The notes under the pieces are model-generated. The model was given only the letters and a program-made list of their open reading frames with translations. It was not told the DNA's origin and did no database searches. DNA of 64,000 nt, taken from positions 38,506 to 102,505 of the forward strand of contig CABMPD010000009.1 of the NCBI GenBank assembly GCA_902388455.1, in the 5' to 3' direction. Positions 26,001-33,460 of this stretch are shown here, one piece after another. Numbering within the stretch: the stretch's first letter is position 1; every line of letters starts with the position of its first letter. Source of the stretch: an uncultured Alistipes sp. Its GTDB lineage: Bacteria; Bacteroidota; Bacteroidia; Bacteroidales; UBA932. The position numbers and the translations under genes were made by a program.

Positions 26001-26834
26001 CACCCACCAGTCGCGGTTGTAGGCATTGAGATGACCCTCATAGAAGGCAAACTTGGGCAGCAGCACCGGGTTGCCGGTAAGCTGATAGTAGGTGTCCAGC
26101 AGAGCCACAGGATCTCCGGCCACCATGACGAATACATCCATGTAATCCGTGTCGTGGGTAATGGTCACGGTACCTTTCTCAGCGGCTCCGAAATCGTATG
26201 CTCCGGGAGCAAATGTATGCCACATGATACCGTATCCGCCGGTCGACCAGTAATAAGGTGCGGGCGAAGCCACTCCTCCGTCAGTCCAGCTGTTCTCATT
26301 TACGATGTTGATGACACGTCCCTTGTGCGAGAAGCGTCCGTTCTGCACGCCGCCGCCGTAAAAATACTCATCGGGGGACTCGGCCAGCGTAAGGACGGTA
26401 CGGGTCTTGCCTCCGCGGCTCTCGAAGATCACGGGAGCAGTCTGACGCAGAACTTCCTTACCGATGCGCAGGTCGGCAACGGTCATCATCGCGGTCTCCT
26501 TGTCGAAAGAGACACGTATAACTCCTGTAGACAGATGCCAAGCGTCCGCATCCTCCTCAATCGTGTAGGAGACCCCTCTGCGGGGATTGCGGACAAGAAT
26601 TTCGGCAGGCGGCTCTGCCTTTGGATCACGGACTATGCCTCCGTTGTCATCCCGGAAAAGACGGAAGATATCCGGAGCATAAAAGTCCACTGTCATACGG
26701 TGACCGTCACCGAGGATAATCTCGGCAGCCGTAGGATTGAGGCGCCTTGCCTCTTCTGCTGATTCTGCTGAAAGGCAGTATCCAGTAGCTGCCGCGAGAA
26801 TCAGGACCATGATTATTTTCCCTCTTAATTTCAT
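23025..26834 (-). CDS. Multidomain GH31 glycosidase with CBM, dockerin and cohesin-like modules; candidate alpha-N-acetylgalactosaminidase
   Basis: 1269 residues. Signal peptide to about residue 24; galactose-mutarotase-like N-terminal domain; TIM barrel with probable nucleophile Asp410 (VLKTDVAWVGWG) and acid/base Asp462 (VWSGDQTGG); C-terminal sheets; FN3-like domain (about 850-925); F5/8C/CBM32-like domain (about 930-1055); a type I dockerin-like pair of calcium loops (GDINKDGKVDENDL and GDLDGNGLIDAYDI, about 1058-1120); and a cohesin-like beta-sandwich to the C-terminus. The nucleophile region differs from the WxDMNE of ordinary alpha-glucosidases and looks like GH31 enzymes acting on alpha-GalNAc or alpha-Gal; this is inference. 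It leads the glycan operon. Confidence 0.9.
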   Translation of the reverse strand: MKLRGKIIMVLILAAATGYCLSAESAEEARRLNPTAAEIILGDGHRMTVDFYAPDIFRLFRDDNGGIVRDPKAEPPAEILVRNPRRGVSYTIEEDADAWHLSTGVIRVSFDKETAMMTVADLRIGKEVLRQTAPVIFESRGGKTRTVLTLAESPDEYFYGGGVQNGRFSHKGRVINIVNENSWTDGGVASPAPYYWSTGGYGIMWHTFAPGAYDFGAAEKGTVTITHDTDYMDVFVMVAGDPVALLDTYYQLTGNPVLLPKFAFYEGHLNAYNRDWWVEADGPRTVPFEDGKRYKESQKDNGGIRESLNGEKDNYQFSARAVVDRYEAHDMPLGWILPNDGYGAGYGQTSTLDSNILNLKSFGDYARSKGVEIGLWTQSDLHPKEGIEALLQRDIVKEVRDAGVRVLKTDVAWVGWGYSFGLNGIADVAGIMPYYGDDARPFIITLDGWAGTQRYAGVWSGDQTGGDWEYIRFHIPTYIGSGLAGQPNICSDMDGIFGGADAVINTRDFQWKTFSIMQLNMDGWGSNEKYPHALGEPAASINRMYLKLKSELLPYAYTWSRAAVDGKPLMRAMFLDYPNDYTYTPATRYQYLFGPDFLVAPVYQDTQADTLGNDIRDGIYLPEGRWVDYFTGAVYEGGRIMENFPAPLWKLPVFVRQGAVIPMVRPNNNPSQIDPSERIFECWPAEGEYHTHVYDDDGRTMSYLAGESVTTRIDASLSGSRYILTIHPAEGSFDGFVKDQSTQVRVNITAEPRKVTVKVGGKKVNAEYSYDAAPQLNRFATPGSEFEKMDLRKNPVLTVSIPACDITQNDVVLIIDGYEYAPADDSRICSGELTAPVILTDKSTVEPYAATLAWEPQELADYYEIEFDGLLHTGIRNTYLTFADLQPETDYSFRLRAVNLTGASDWTDYSCTTEGNPLEWAIRGIVGSCSFPSQEGFEVWRLFDWAESGDTWHTKYQAKALPFELTLDLQGINNIDRFEYLPRLDAGNGVLLKGEVFYSVNGKDWTPAGAFEWERDGQTKVFTFDGGPRARYIRIAVSDAVNNYGSGREIYVFKVPGTETVIPGDINKDGKVDENDLTSYMNYTGLRSSDSDFDYVSVGDLDGNGLIDAYDISAVAVRLDGGISTEYWMREYHKSAGDTLCGGLRVEVQDKPLKAGDTLTLSFYGDSLKTVNALSIALPYDASALEFAGVEASGLQQMENLTRDRLHTDGTKAVYPTFVNLGEKPLVSGDGLLFRVSFKVLRGGADIPEAVDAVVVSPALEYEYVEVKK

Positions 26835-26872
26835 ATTTCGACTTAGAATCTAAAAATTTCCTAAAATACCTA

Positions 26873-26880
26873 CAAATATA
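26873..26880 (-). promoter_or_regulatory. -7 element of the GH31-GH84-GH20 operon
   Basis: TATATTTG on the minus strand, 38 nt before the GH31 start codon. No -33 consensus is seen at the right distance, which would be compatible with an activator-dependent promoter. Confidence 0.5.
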
Positions 26881-27028
26881 GTATTTTTTCAGACACCGCC
26901 GGACCTCTTTTCCCACGAACTTTCTATTGAACTGAGAGGATTAACACATTATACCGTTTTATGTTGCAATTCTGAATTATTTTATGCTTATTTGTTTAAA
27001 ATTTGACACAAACGCTAATTCATTTTTT

Positions 27029-28534
27029 ATGGACAACAGCATCCTGAAGTACAACATCAATCCCCTGGTCAGCGCCATCGGGAAGACCCCCGACCAGTTC
27101 ACCAAGGAGGACATAATCAATTTCATCACCGCCAACGACATCCGTGTCGTCAACTTCCGCTACATCGCGGGCGACGGCAGGCTCAAGACCCTCAACTTCC
27201 CGGTCAGCAGCCTCCAGTACCTCGACCTGATTCTCTCGTTCGGAGAGAGGGTGGACGGATCCAGCCTCTTCTCCTACATAGAGGCCGGATCGAGCGACCT
27301 CTACGTCATTCCACGTTTCTCAACGGCTTACCTCGACCCCTTCGCAGAGATTCCCACCCTCGGACTGCTCTGTTCCTATTTCACAAAGGACGGACTGCCC
27401 CTCGAGAGCTCTCCCGAGTACACCCTGCACAAGGCCCACGAGGAGTTCAGGAAGACCACCGGCTACACCTTCGAGGCCATGGGCGAACTGGAGTTCTACG
27501 TCATCTATGACGACGACTGCTGCTTCCCCTCGGAGAACCAGCGCGGATACCATGAGTCCACACCTTTCACCAAGGTGGAGGCATTCCGCACCGAGGCCAT
27601 GAAGCTCATCTCCCAGGTCGGCGGCAACATCAAGTACGCCCACTCCGAGGTCGGTAACTTCACCCTTGACGGCAAGGTGTACGAGCAGAACGAGATCGAG
27701 TTCCTCGTATCGCCCGTAGAGTCCGCTGCTGACCAGCTCGTGATGGCCAAGTGGATTCTCCGCACCCTCGCATGGCAGTACGGCTTCGACATCACCTTCG
27801 CTCCGAAGATTACCGAGGGCAAGGCCGGCAGCGGTCTGCATTTCCACACCCGCATGATGAACGGCGAGCACTCCGTGATGCTCAAGGACGGCCGCCTCTC
27901 CGACGAGGCCCGCAAGGCCATCGCAGGCTACATGACCTGCGCCTCCTCGCTGACCGCCTTCGGCAACGCCAACCCTACCTCCTACTTCCGCCTCGTACCT
28001 CACCAGGAGGCTCCTACCAGCATCTGCTGGGGAGACCGCAACCGTTCCGTACTCGTGCGCGTACCCCTCGGATGGACCGGCAGGAGCGACATGTCCGCCA
28101 TCGCCAACGGCCTGCCCCAGAACCCCGGCATCGTGATGCCCGACAAGCAGACCGTGGAGCTCCGCTCGGGTGACGGCTCGGCCGACATCCACCTGATGCT
28201 CGCCGGACTGGTGACCGCCGCACGTATCGGCTTCGAGCTGCCCGATGCCCTCGAGATAGCCCGGAAGACCTACGTGGACGTCAACATCCACGACGAGAAG
28301 AACGCCGCCATCCTCAACTCCCTCGCCCAGCTGCCCACCTCATGCGCCGAGTCAGCCGACGAGCTGGAGAAGAACCGCGCCCTCTACGAGGCCAAAGGCG
28401 TGTTCTCGAAGAGCATGATTGACGGCCGCATCGCGATGCTACGCGCCTACAATGACACCAACATCCGCGAGGAAACCACCCGCGACAAAGGGCTTATGAT
28501 GGAACTCGTAAAAAAATATTATCACTGCGGATAA
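27029..28534 (+). CDS. glnA: Glutamine synthetase
   Basis: Start set at 27029 (MDNSILKYNINPL); the frame extends upstream but that part is AT-rich and not conserved-looking. 501 residues. The beta-grasp domain holds VVNFRYIAGDGRLKTLNF; the catalytic domain has GELEFYV (metal Glu), KAGSGLHFHTRM (metal His), NPTSYFRLVPHQEAPTSICWGDRNRS (ATP/glutamate loop) and VELRSGDGSADIHLML. This form is shorter than the roughly 730-residue type III enzyme common in Bacteroidales. I see no adenylylation-site Tyr motif (NLYDLP), so PII/GlnE-style control is unlikely. It makes glutamine from glutamate, ammonia and ATP. It is monocistronic, ending in a strong hairpin at 28569-28603. Confidence 0.93.
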   Translation: MDNSILKYNINPLVSAIGKTPDQFTKEDIINFITANDIRVVNFRYIAGDGRLKTLNFPVSSLQYLDLILSFGERVDGSSLFSYIEAGSSDLYVIPRFSTAYLDPFAEIPTLGLLCSYFTKDGLPLESSPEYTLHKAHEEFRKTTGYTFEAMGELEFYVIYDDDCCFPSENQRGYHESTPFTKVEAFRTEAMKLISQVGGNIKYAHSEVGNFTLDGKVYEQNEIEFLVSPVESAADQLVMAKWILRTLAWQYGFDITFAPKITEGKAGSGLHFHTRMMNGEHSVMLKDGRLSDEARKAIAGYMTCASSLTAFGNANPTSYFRLVPHQEAPTSICWGDRNRSVLVRVPLGWTGRSDMSAIANGLPQNPGIVMPDKQTVELRSGDGSADIHLMLAGLVTAARIGFELPDALEIARKTYVDVNIHDEKNAAILNSLAQLPTSCAESADELEKNRALYEAKGVFSKSMIDGRIAMLRAYNDTNIREETTRDKGLMMELVKKYYHCG

Positions 28535-28564
28535 TAGCAATACTGCCGTTCAGAAAGAGCAATA

Positions 28565-28642
28565 AGAGAAAAGGCCGCGCGATTCACATCGTACGGCCTT
28601 TTTCCTTATTAACCTAAACTTAACCTATGAAAAAACTATCGA
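28565..28642 (-). ncRNA. Candidate small RNA, copy B (pair of 15565-15644)
   Basis: Predicted minus-strand transcript of about 75 nt from near 28642 to the T-rich end of the hairpin at 28569-28603. The block 28611-28640 is shared with copy A apart from one inserted base. The sigma-54-like elements sit just upstream at a distance that would place the start within 2 nt of the conserved block. Confidence 0.45.
28569..28603 (+). terminator. Terminator of glnA, probably bidirectional
   Basis: A 15-bp stem from AAAAGGCCG to CGGCCTTTT with one A-C mismatch, one G-U pair and a 4-nt loop. It is followed by TTTTTCC on the plus strand and by TTTTCTCTT on the minus strand, so it can end glnA as well as transcripts from the opposite side. 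Confidence 0.85.
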
Positions 28643-28652
28643 TAGGTCATTT

Positions 28653-28668
28653 AGCAAACATCGTGCCA
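28653..28668 (-). promoter_or_regulatory. Sigma-54-like promoter upstream of small RNA copy B
   Basis: Minus strand TGGCACGATGTTTGCT matches the sigma-54 consensus TGGCACRNNNNTTGCW, with GG and GC exactly 12 nt apart. It lies in the convergent gap between glnA and the protease gene, pointing away from the protease. Confidence 0.5.
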
Positions 28669-28687
28669 AATTAGATTAAATTTAAAA

Positions 28688-31411
28688 TCAAAGCTTGGCC
28701 ACATTTACCGTCACCGAGCGTTCCTCTCCGTCCCCGTCTTTCCAACTCAGAGTTGCATAGTAAATGCCACCTGCAAGGGCCGAGACATCCACAACTGCCG
28801 GAGCCGAAGGCGAGATACTCAGATTATCCTTGGAAATCCTGGTATTCCCATAAGCATCCCGAAGCTTCAGGGAAGCTCCAGCAACCTCCATGCCGGTTCT
28901 GACATTAAGGACATCCGTCATAGGATTGGGATAAAAATCAGCCAGACGTCCGGCATCCCGCACCACAACATTGAAAACGACCGAGGCTGTATCCAGAACT
29001 CTATCAAATGCCGTAACCCTGACAGAGGCCGCCCCTAAGGAAGAAGCAGTAAGAACCAATGTGTTATGCTGAATAGAAGCTGTGACGACACTTTCCGAAG
29101 AATTCTCTACCGAATAAACCAGCTGGTCGCCGTCCCTGTCAGAAAAATACTCGGTAAGATCCAGCAGCTGCGTCTCACTCGACGGGATACTCAGAACCAC
29201 ATCGGTAGGAGCATCTCCCACTTCCGGCGGGAAATTCCTGATAACCCTATAATTGATATTCATCGAATCCTCGCCGCCATAACCATCCGACACTTTGAGA
29301 AGCAGAGTTCCCTCATCCTCTTTCATACGGGAACCGTCCATTGTAACCCTGAGAACATTGCCCTCCATAAGGCTGACGGTGACTCCGGTACAGGACGTTA
29401 TGGATGGAATCACAATATGTCCGTCCGGATCATCCACCTGAATATCAATATTCAGAACCTCGAAATACGCAACTGTGGTATCAATATCTTCCCCGGGAAC
29501 AAACTCAGGGGGAGTGTTATCACCGGTTCGAAGTTTTATCACTGTCGGATAAAGTTTGGACCGGTTGCGGGAAAAATCTCTTACCGAGGCACTCACATAA
29601 TAGTCCGTATTGAATTCCAGGCCACCGGCGGACCCGGACACCTCATCACCGGGCTTCACACCGCTCAAAGACATCTCATAACACGGAAGATCATTCACGG
29701 CCAGGCTGTCTTCGGGATCAAAGCTGGATTTCGAATAATGCAGCGTAGCTATCACCGGAGCACCGTCAGGACCGTCTTCATCGGCAGGGACTACGAGCGT
29801 AAAGTCTATGAAGTTGGAATGAGCGCTGGCGGAAAACTCCGTCAAAGGCTCCGGTGCCACATCACTGACAACATAAAATGCTTTCTCGACATCCACAAGT
29901 CCCACGCCCATGTATTTGGCAGGGTCTGTATAAGCCGATATATCCCTGGCTGAATTCTCCAGCAAGTCTCTGAGCACATCACAAGTAAAACCGGGGCCGC
30001 CCAGGTAGGAAACAAGAAGAGCGGCAACACCGGAGACATGCGGGCAGGCCATAGATGTCCCCTGGAATCCGGCATACTTATTATCGGGCACAGTACTGAT
30101 GACTAAGTGGTTTTTGAATTCGTCCCCTCCGGGGGCAGCGATATCGACCCAGTCACCATAATTGGTATAATATGCTTCCGTATAGTCTCCAGCTATTGCA
30201 GAGACAGCCATACAATTTTCATAATCACTGGGATAACCAACATTCACAGCATCATTACCGGCTGCGAATACAACCAAACCTCCGGCCATAGGCCCAGTCT
30301 GATTGCCGTTCTCGTCAAATCCGGCATACTTTACAAAGTAATCAATCGCAGCCTTATCTGATTCCGGAGTCTTGTTGATATACCTCAAATCATATCCCCA
30401 GCTGTTCTGGCTGATTACTGCACCATGGTCCGCACCCCATTTGATTGCCGCGGCACCATCACCTCCATTCAGACCTTCAAAAATCTGGCAGGACATGAGC
30501 TTTACTCCGGGAATTCCCCTGGCTTTATCGCCGCCGGCCACTCCACAGACACCGATACCGTTGTTGTTGACTGCCGATATCGTGCCCGCCACATGCGTAC
30601 CGTGATCATCGAAAGTCAATTTATAATTCCCTCTGACAAAATTGTAACCGTGACTCTCGTCAGGATCCGACATTTCAGGATTCACCCACATATTATCAGC
30701 AAGATCCTCATGTGTATAGTCTACGCCTCCGTCCACTACAGAGACTATCACTTCGCTGCTGCCCACAAAGCCTCTCTCCCACATAGGCAGGACATTAATA
30801 TCCGCACCTGCGACTGAACGGGGCATACTGCCGTCGTTGTAGTAATGCCATTGATCGCCCAGCATAGGATCGTTGAACACATCTGCAGCTTTCGAGTTCT
30901 GTACTGAAGAAAGTTCCGGAGAGGAAGTCAGCGTTCCAGGGACTATCCTGCCGTCCAGCCGTACTACCTTGGGACGGTATTCAACTGTCCGCACTCCGGG
31001 AATCGAGGACAGTTCATCTCCGGCTCTGGTCAGCGGAACATTATCATCGAAATATACATCATACCACAGATGGAGTCCCTCCTTACGCGTACGGGGCTCA
31101 AATTTACCGGCATAGGGGAAGGTTCTCTCCATACGCACGATACCGAGAGAGGCAGCGGCATCATCTACGGACTTCACTCCGCTGTTCTGCAAAACACCGG
31201 CACTGTCTGATTTCAGTTCCAGCCTGGAAGCCAGGTCCTCTGTCAGCAACAGACGTACCTTTCCCTGTTCAAAAGCATCGGCAGGCACCTCGCGCCCGCC
31301 GGCTTCCACCAAATTCTGATCATTGATTCTTTTCTCATCAATGCTGCAGGAATACATAACCGCACACATTGACAACGCGGTTGCGATAACAGCAATGGGA
31401 ATTCTTTTCAT
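28688..31411 (-). CDS. Subtilisin-like (S8) protease with lipoprotein-type leader and T9SS type A sorting domain
   Basis: 907 residues. The N-terminus (IAVIATALSMCAVMYSC then SIDEKR) looks like a Bacteroidetes lipoprotein leader with an acidic surface-export tag. A prodomain leads to the S8 domain with triad Asp227 (VVDGGVDYTHEDL), His273 (DDHGTHVAGT) and Ser453 (FQGTSMACPHVSG). FN3-like and cadherin-like repeats fill residues about 540-820. The last roughly 75 residues start FYPNPMTDVLNVRT and end GGIYYATLSW...VTVNVAKL, the type A tail recognised by the type 9 secretion system. It is probably an exported, cell-surface protease. It has a -7 element at 31477-31484. Confidence 0.92.
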   Translation of the reverse strand: MKRIPIAVIATALSMCAVMYSCSIDEKRINDQNLVEAGGREVPADAFEQGKVRLLLTEDLASRLELKSDSAGVLQNSGVKSVDDAAASLGIVRMERTFPYAGKFEPRTRKEGLHLWYDVYFDDNVPLTRAGDELSSIPGVRTVEYRPKVVRLDGRIVPGTLTSSPELSSVQNSKAADVFNDPMLGDQWHYYNDGSMPRSVAGADINVLPMWERGFVGSSEVIVSVVDGGVDYTHEDLADNMWVNPEMSDPDESHGYNFVRGNYKLTFDDHGTHVAGTISAVNNNGIGVCGVAGGDKARGIPGVKLMSCQIFEGLNGGDGAAAIKWGADHGAVISQNSWGYDLRYINKTPESDKAAIDYFVKYAGFDENGNQTGPMAGGLVVFAAGNDAVNVGYPSDYENCMAVSAIAGDYTEAYYTNYGDWVDIAAPGGDEFKNHLVISTVPDNKYAGFQGTSMACPHVSGVAALLVSYLGGPGFTCDVLRDLLENSARDISAYTDPAKYMGVGLVDVEKAFYVVSDVAPEPLTEFSASAHSNFIDFTLVVPADEDGPDGAPVIATLHYSKSSFDPEDSLAVNDLPCYEMSLSGVKPGDEVSGSAGGLEFNTDYYVSASVRDFSRNRSKLYPTVIKLRTGDNTPPEFVPGEDIDTTVAYFEVLNIDIQVDDPDGHIVIPSITSCTGVTVSLMEGNVLRVTMDGSRMKEDEGTLLLKVSDGYGGEDSMNINYRVIRNFPPEVGDAPTDVVLSIPSSETQLLDLTEYFSDRDGDQLVYSVENSSESVVTASIQHNTLVLTASSLGAASVRVTAFDRVLDTASVVFNVVVRDAGRLADFYPNPMTDVLNVRTGMEVAGASLKLRDAYGNTRISKDNLSISPSAPAVVDVSALAGGIYYATLSWKDGDGEERSVTVNVAKL

Positions 31412-31476
31412 AAAAAATTGTTACATTTTGTTAAGTACGATTAATAATCCGAAAGCTCCTTGTGTCTTTCAACTTT

Positions 31477-31484
31477 CAAATATA
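31477..31484 (-). promoter_or_regulatory. -7 element of the S8 protease gene
   Basis: TATATTTG on the minus strand, 65 nt before the start codon; CTGA stands 19 nt upstream as a weak -33. Confidence 0.5.
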
Positions 31485-31533
31485 ACAATTATTTCTTTTC
31501 TGCTCAGATTTTACAATTTTTACTAACCACCAA

Positions 31534-32469
31534 TTATCGAGAAGCCTCCTCGGGATCATACAGAGGAAGGGGCTTTGACGGCATATATATCCTGCGGTCA
31601 AAATTCGGATCATAGAACAGCATGTCGTCAAACCATGGCTGACCGCCGACTACCGGCTTAGGCACCAGCATCTCCATCGGCGAACCGCATAAGAAGCCGC
31701 TTCCGCCTCCGAATATTCCTATTATTATCGCAAAGACAGAATAGACAGCCGGATTCTGTGCCCGAAGATCCCGCAGGAACTGAGGCATAGCGCTGCCGTT
31801 TATCATACGGGTGAGTATCAGCCTACGGTCCCTGGCCAGTATCTCGCTGACTTCGAGGGGACGGCTGGCCGCCCATTTCAGATTGTCCTCAACGACATCC
31901 AGCGGAAGATATCTCGGATGAAACGCCGAAGCCGGCATCTGCTCCGGAGCCCCGATCAGATCCATCAGCGCATCCTGCCGCAGATATTCGCCCCGCAGCC
32001 TGCCGTACCACTCCTGCCGCAGCTCGGTCAGGAGGCTCAGTCGGGTGCGCAGTATATCCTCGCTTTTCCCGATTTCTTCGCCTGCCTTGATCACCTTGTT
32101 TTCCGCGCTACCCTCCCCACTGTTCCTCTTGTTTCCCACTGCTGCGGTCTCTGACACTGCTTCCACGGCCTCGCCTGGCTCACCTGTCGCTCCAACCTCC
32201 GATGCATGCACCACCGACAGCCCGGCCGGCAACAAGCCCGCCGATGCCAGCACCGAATCCCTGCCGGCCTCATCCAGCATCCCGACCTCCACGACCCGGT
32301 CCATCAGTGCCCGGATATCCGCCTCGTACTCCGCTACCAGCGACGCTACCGTATCCCGCTCCGGCATCCGGACACCTTTCGCAACTGCATCCGACACCTG
32401 CGACCGAAAACAGCCCGCGCAGCATGCCGCCAGCATCGTCACTGCCACATATTTTACGGATTTTCCCAT
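31534..32469 (-). CDS. Lipoprotein of unknown function
   Basis: Start placed at 32469 (MGKSVKYVAVTMLAACCAGC), which begins a lipoprotein signal with candidate lipid-anchor Cys in LAAC or CAGC; the open frame runs on to 32640 but the extra 57 residues look random and overlap the tRNA terminator. 311 residues. A charged, probably helical region (about 20-200) is followed by a hydrophobic Gly-rich segment (YSVFAIIIGIFGGGSGFL, about 250) and a Pro-rich C-terminus (MPSKPLPLYDPEEASR). I recognise no family. It is monocistronic between the tRNA terminator and the S8 protease promoter; it may be lineage-specific. Confidence 0.75.
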   Translation of the reverse strand: MGKSVKYVAVTMLAACCAGCFRSQVSDAVAKGVRMPERDTVASLVAEYEADIRALMDRVVEVGMLDEAGRDSVLASAGLLPAGLSVVHASEVGATGEPGEAVEAVSETAAVGNKRNSGEGSAENKVIKAGEEIGKSEDILRTRLSLLTELRQEWYGRLRGEYLRQDALMDLIGAPEQMPASAFHPRYLPLDVVEDNLKWAASRPLEVSEILARDRRLILTRMINGSAMPQFLRDLRAQNPAVYSVFAIIIGIFGGGSGFLCGSPMEMLVPKPVVGGQPWFDDMLFYDPNFDRRIYMPSKPLPLYDPEEASR

Positions 32470-32616
32470 AGTCCCCACCACAACCGCAAATATTGAGCCA
32501 CATCGTCCGTTCAGCCAGCCATCTTTCTGGACACCGCACGCCGCTGTCCTCCGGCCGTACTCGTCCCACCTTCCGAAGGAGTCGATCAAAAGGGCACGGA
32601 TATCATAGATATCACC

Positions 32617-32654
32617 CAAAAGAAAAGCGCCCGCAGCCACACGGCCGCAGGCGC
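32617..32654 (-). terminator. Terminator after the tRNA pair
   Basis: On the minus strand a 12-bp stem (GCGCCTGCGGCC with GGCTGCGGGCGC, two G-U pairs) with loop GTGT is followed by TTTTCTTTT. It starts 12 nt after the tRNA-Met. Confidence 0.85.
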
Positions 32655-32665
32655 CTCTAAGTCAG

Positions 32666-32739
32666 TAGCGAGACCCAGGATTGAACTGGGGACCTCATGA
32701 TTATGAATCATGCGCTCTAACCAGCTGAGCTATCTCGCC
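32666..32739 (-). tRNA. tRNA-Met (anticodon CAT)
   Basis: 74 nt without encoded CCA. Acceptor GGCGAGA pairs with TCTCGCT; D arm AGCTCAGCTGGTTAGAGC; anticodon stem CATGA/TCATG with loop TTCATAA; T arm with GTTCAATCC. The anticodon CAT and overall sequence favour elongator Met; a tRNA-Ile with lysidine-modified CAT cannot be wholly excluded. Confidence 0.93.
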
Positions 32740-32748
32740 ATCATTTTG

Positions 32749-32819
32749 TTGAGCTACCAGGAGTCGAACCTAGATTTACAGAGCCAGAATCTGTCGTGCT
32801 GCCATTACACCATAGCTCA
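32749..32819 (-). tRNA. tRNA-Gln (anticodon CTG)
   Basis: 71 nt. Acceptor TGAGCTA pairs with TAGCTCA, discriminator A; anticodon stem ACAGA/TCTGT with loop TTCTGGC gives CTG; T loop GGTTCGACTCC. Nine nt separate it from tRNA-Met, and both share the promoter at 32835-32864. Confidence 0.95.
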
Positions 32820-32834
32820 ATTGGAATCGGAGCG

Positions 32835-32864
32835 CAAAGGTAGACAATTTTTACAAAATTCAAA
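32835..32864 (-). promoter_or_regulatory. Promoter of the tRNA-Gln/tRNA-Met operon
   Basis: Minus strand TTTG at 32861-32864, 18-nt spacer, TACCTTTG at 32835-32842, ending 16 nt before the tRNA-Gln. An AT-rich palindrome upstream may end the tsaC transcript. Confidence 0.65.
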
Positions 32865-32876
32865 AAATTTTTGAAT

Positions 32877-33449
32877 TTATTCGCGGATTACCTGGACCTC
32901 GTTGTGCAGTCCGAGCTTGATGATGGATGAGGCCTTGCCCGTGGAGTCCTGGTCGAAGGAGGGGTCAATGCACAGATTGACAGATGCCTTGACTGAGTCG
33001 GGGATGTCGATGTAGCGGCGGGGGGCCGGGGTGCCTGAGACATTGGCCGAAGTGGAGACGATGGGCTTCCCGAAACGGCGGACAAGTTCCACGCAGAAAT
33101 CGTTCTTGGGGATACGGATGGCGATGCTGCCGTCCTCGGCGGTGACGTTGGGGGCGAGGTTGATGCCCGCGGGGTAGATGATGGTCAGGGGCTTGTCGCT
33201 CAGAGACTCGACAGTGACGGCCATCTCGGGAATCTCCCGGACGTAGCGGGCCACCATGTCCATGTCGCTGGCCAGAATGATGAGGCTCTTGGAGTCCGCC
33301 CTCTGCTTGATCTCAAAGACCCGCTCGACCGCCTTCTCATCCGTGGCGTCGCAGCCTATGCCCCAGATAGTGTCAGTGGGATAGAGGAGGATGCCTCCTG
33401 CCCTGAGCACCTTTACGGCTTCTTCGATCTGTTCTTTTCTCTCTTTCAT
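32877..33449 (-). CDS. tsaC: L-threonylcarbamoyladenylate synthase (Sua5/YciO/YrdC family)
   Basis: Start set at 33449 (MKERKEQIEEAVKVL; 190 residues); the longer frame overlaps the preceding gene. Family features are GGILLYPTDTIWGIGCDA, KQRADSKSLIILAS (substrate and ATP contact) and STSANVSG. It makes threonylcarbamoyl-AMP from threonine, bicarbonate and ATP, first step of t6A formation on ANN-decoding tRNAs. tsaE of the same pathway is at 48434-48847. It ends the operon that begins at 37380, 11 nt after the EEP-family gene. Confidence 0.94.
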   Translation of the reverse strand: MKERKEQIEEAVKVLRAGGILLYPTDTIWGIGCDATDEKAVERVFEIKQRADSKSLIILASDMDMVARYVREIPEMAVTVESLSDKPLTIIYPAGINLAPNVTAEDGSIAIRIPKNDFCVELVRRFGKPIVSTSANVSGTPAPRRYIDIPDSVKASVNLCIDPSFDQDSTGKASSIIKLGLHNEVQVIRE

Positions 33450-33460
33450 AACTCTTATGT

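Noticed and set aside
26835..27028. Riboswitch or operator in the glnA/GH31 gap
   Set aside because: 194 AT-rich bases with only a -7 element for GH31; no stable hairpin or known aptamer pattern seen.
32470..32640. N-terminal extension of the unknown lipoprotein
   Set aside because: The extension precedes a good lipoprotein signal, overlaps the tRNA terminator and has no conserved look; start placed at 32469.
32666..32739. tRNA-Ile (lysidine CAT) instead of tRNA-Met
   Set aside because: Acceptor and anticodon stems fit elongator Met of Bacteroidales better, but this is not certain.
32858..32881. AT-rich palindrome as a terminator of tsaC
   Set aside because: The stem is nearly all A-T pairs and the tRNA promoter overlaps it; too weak to call.
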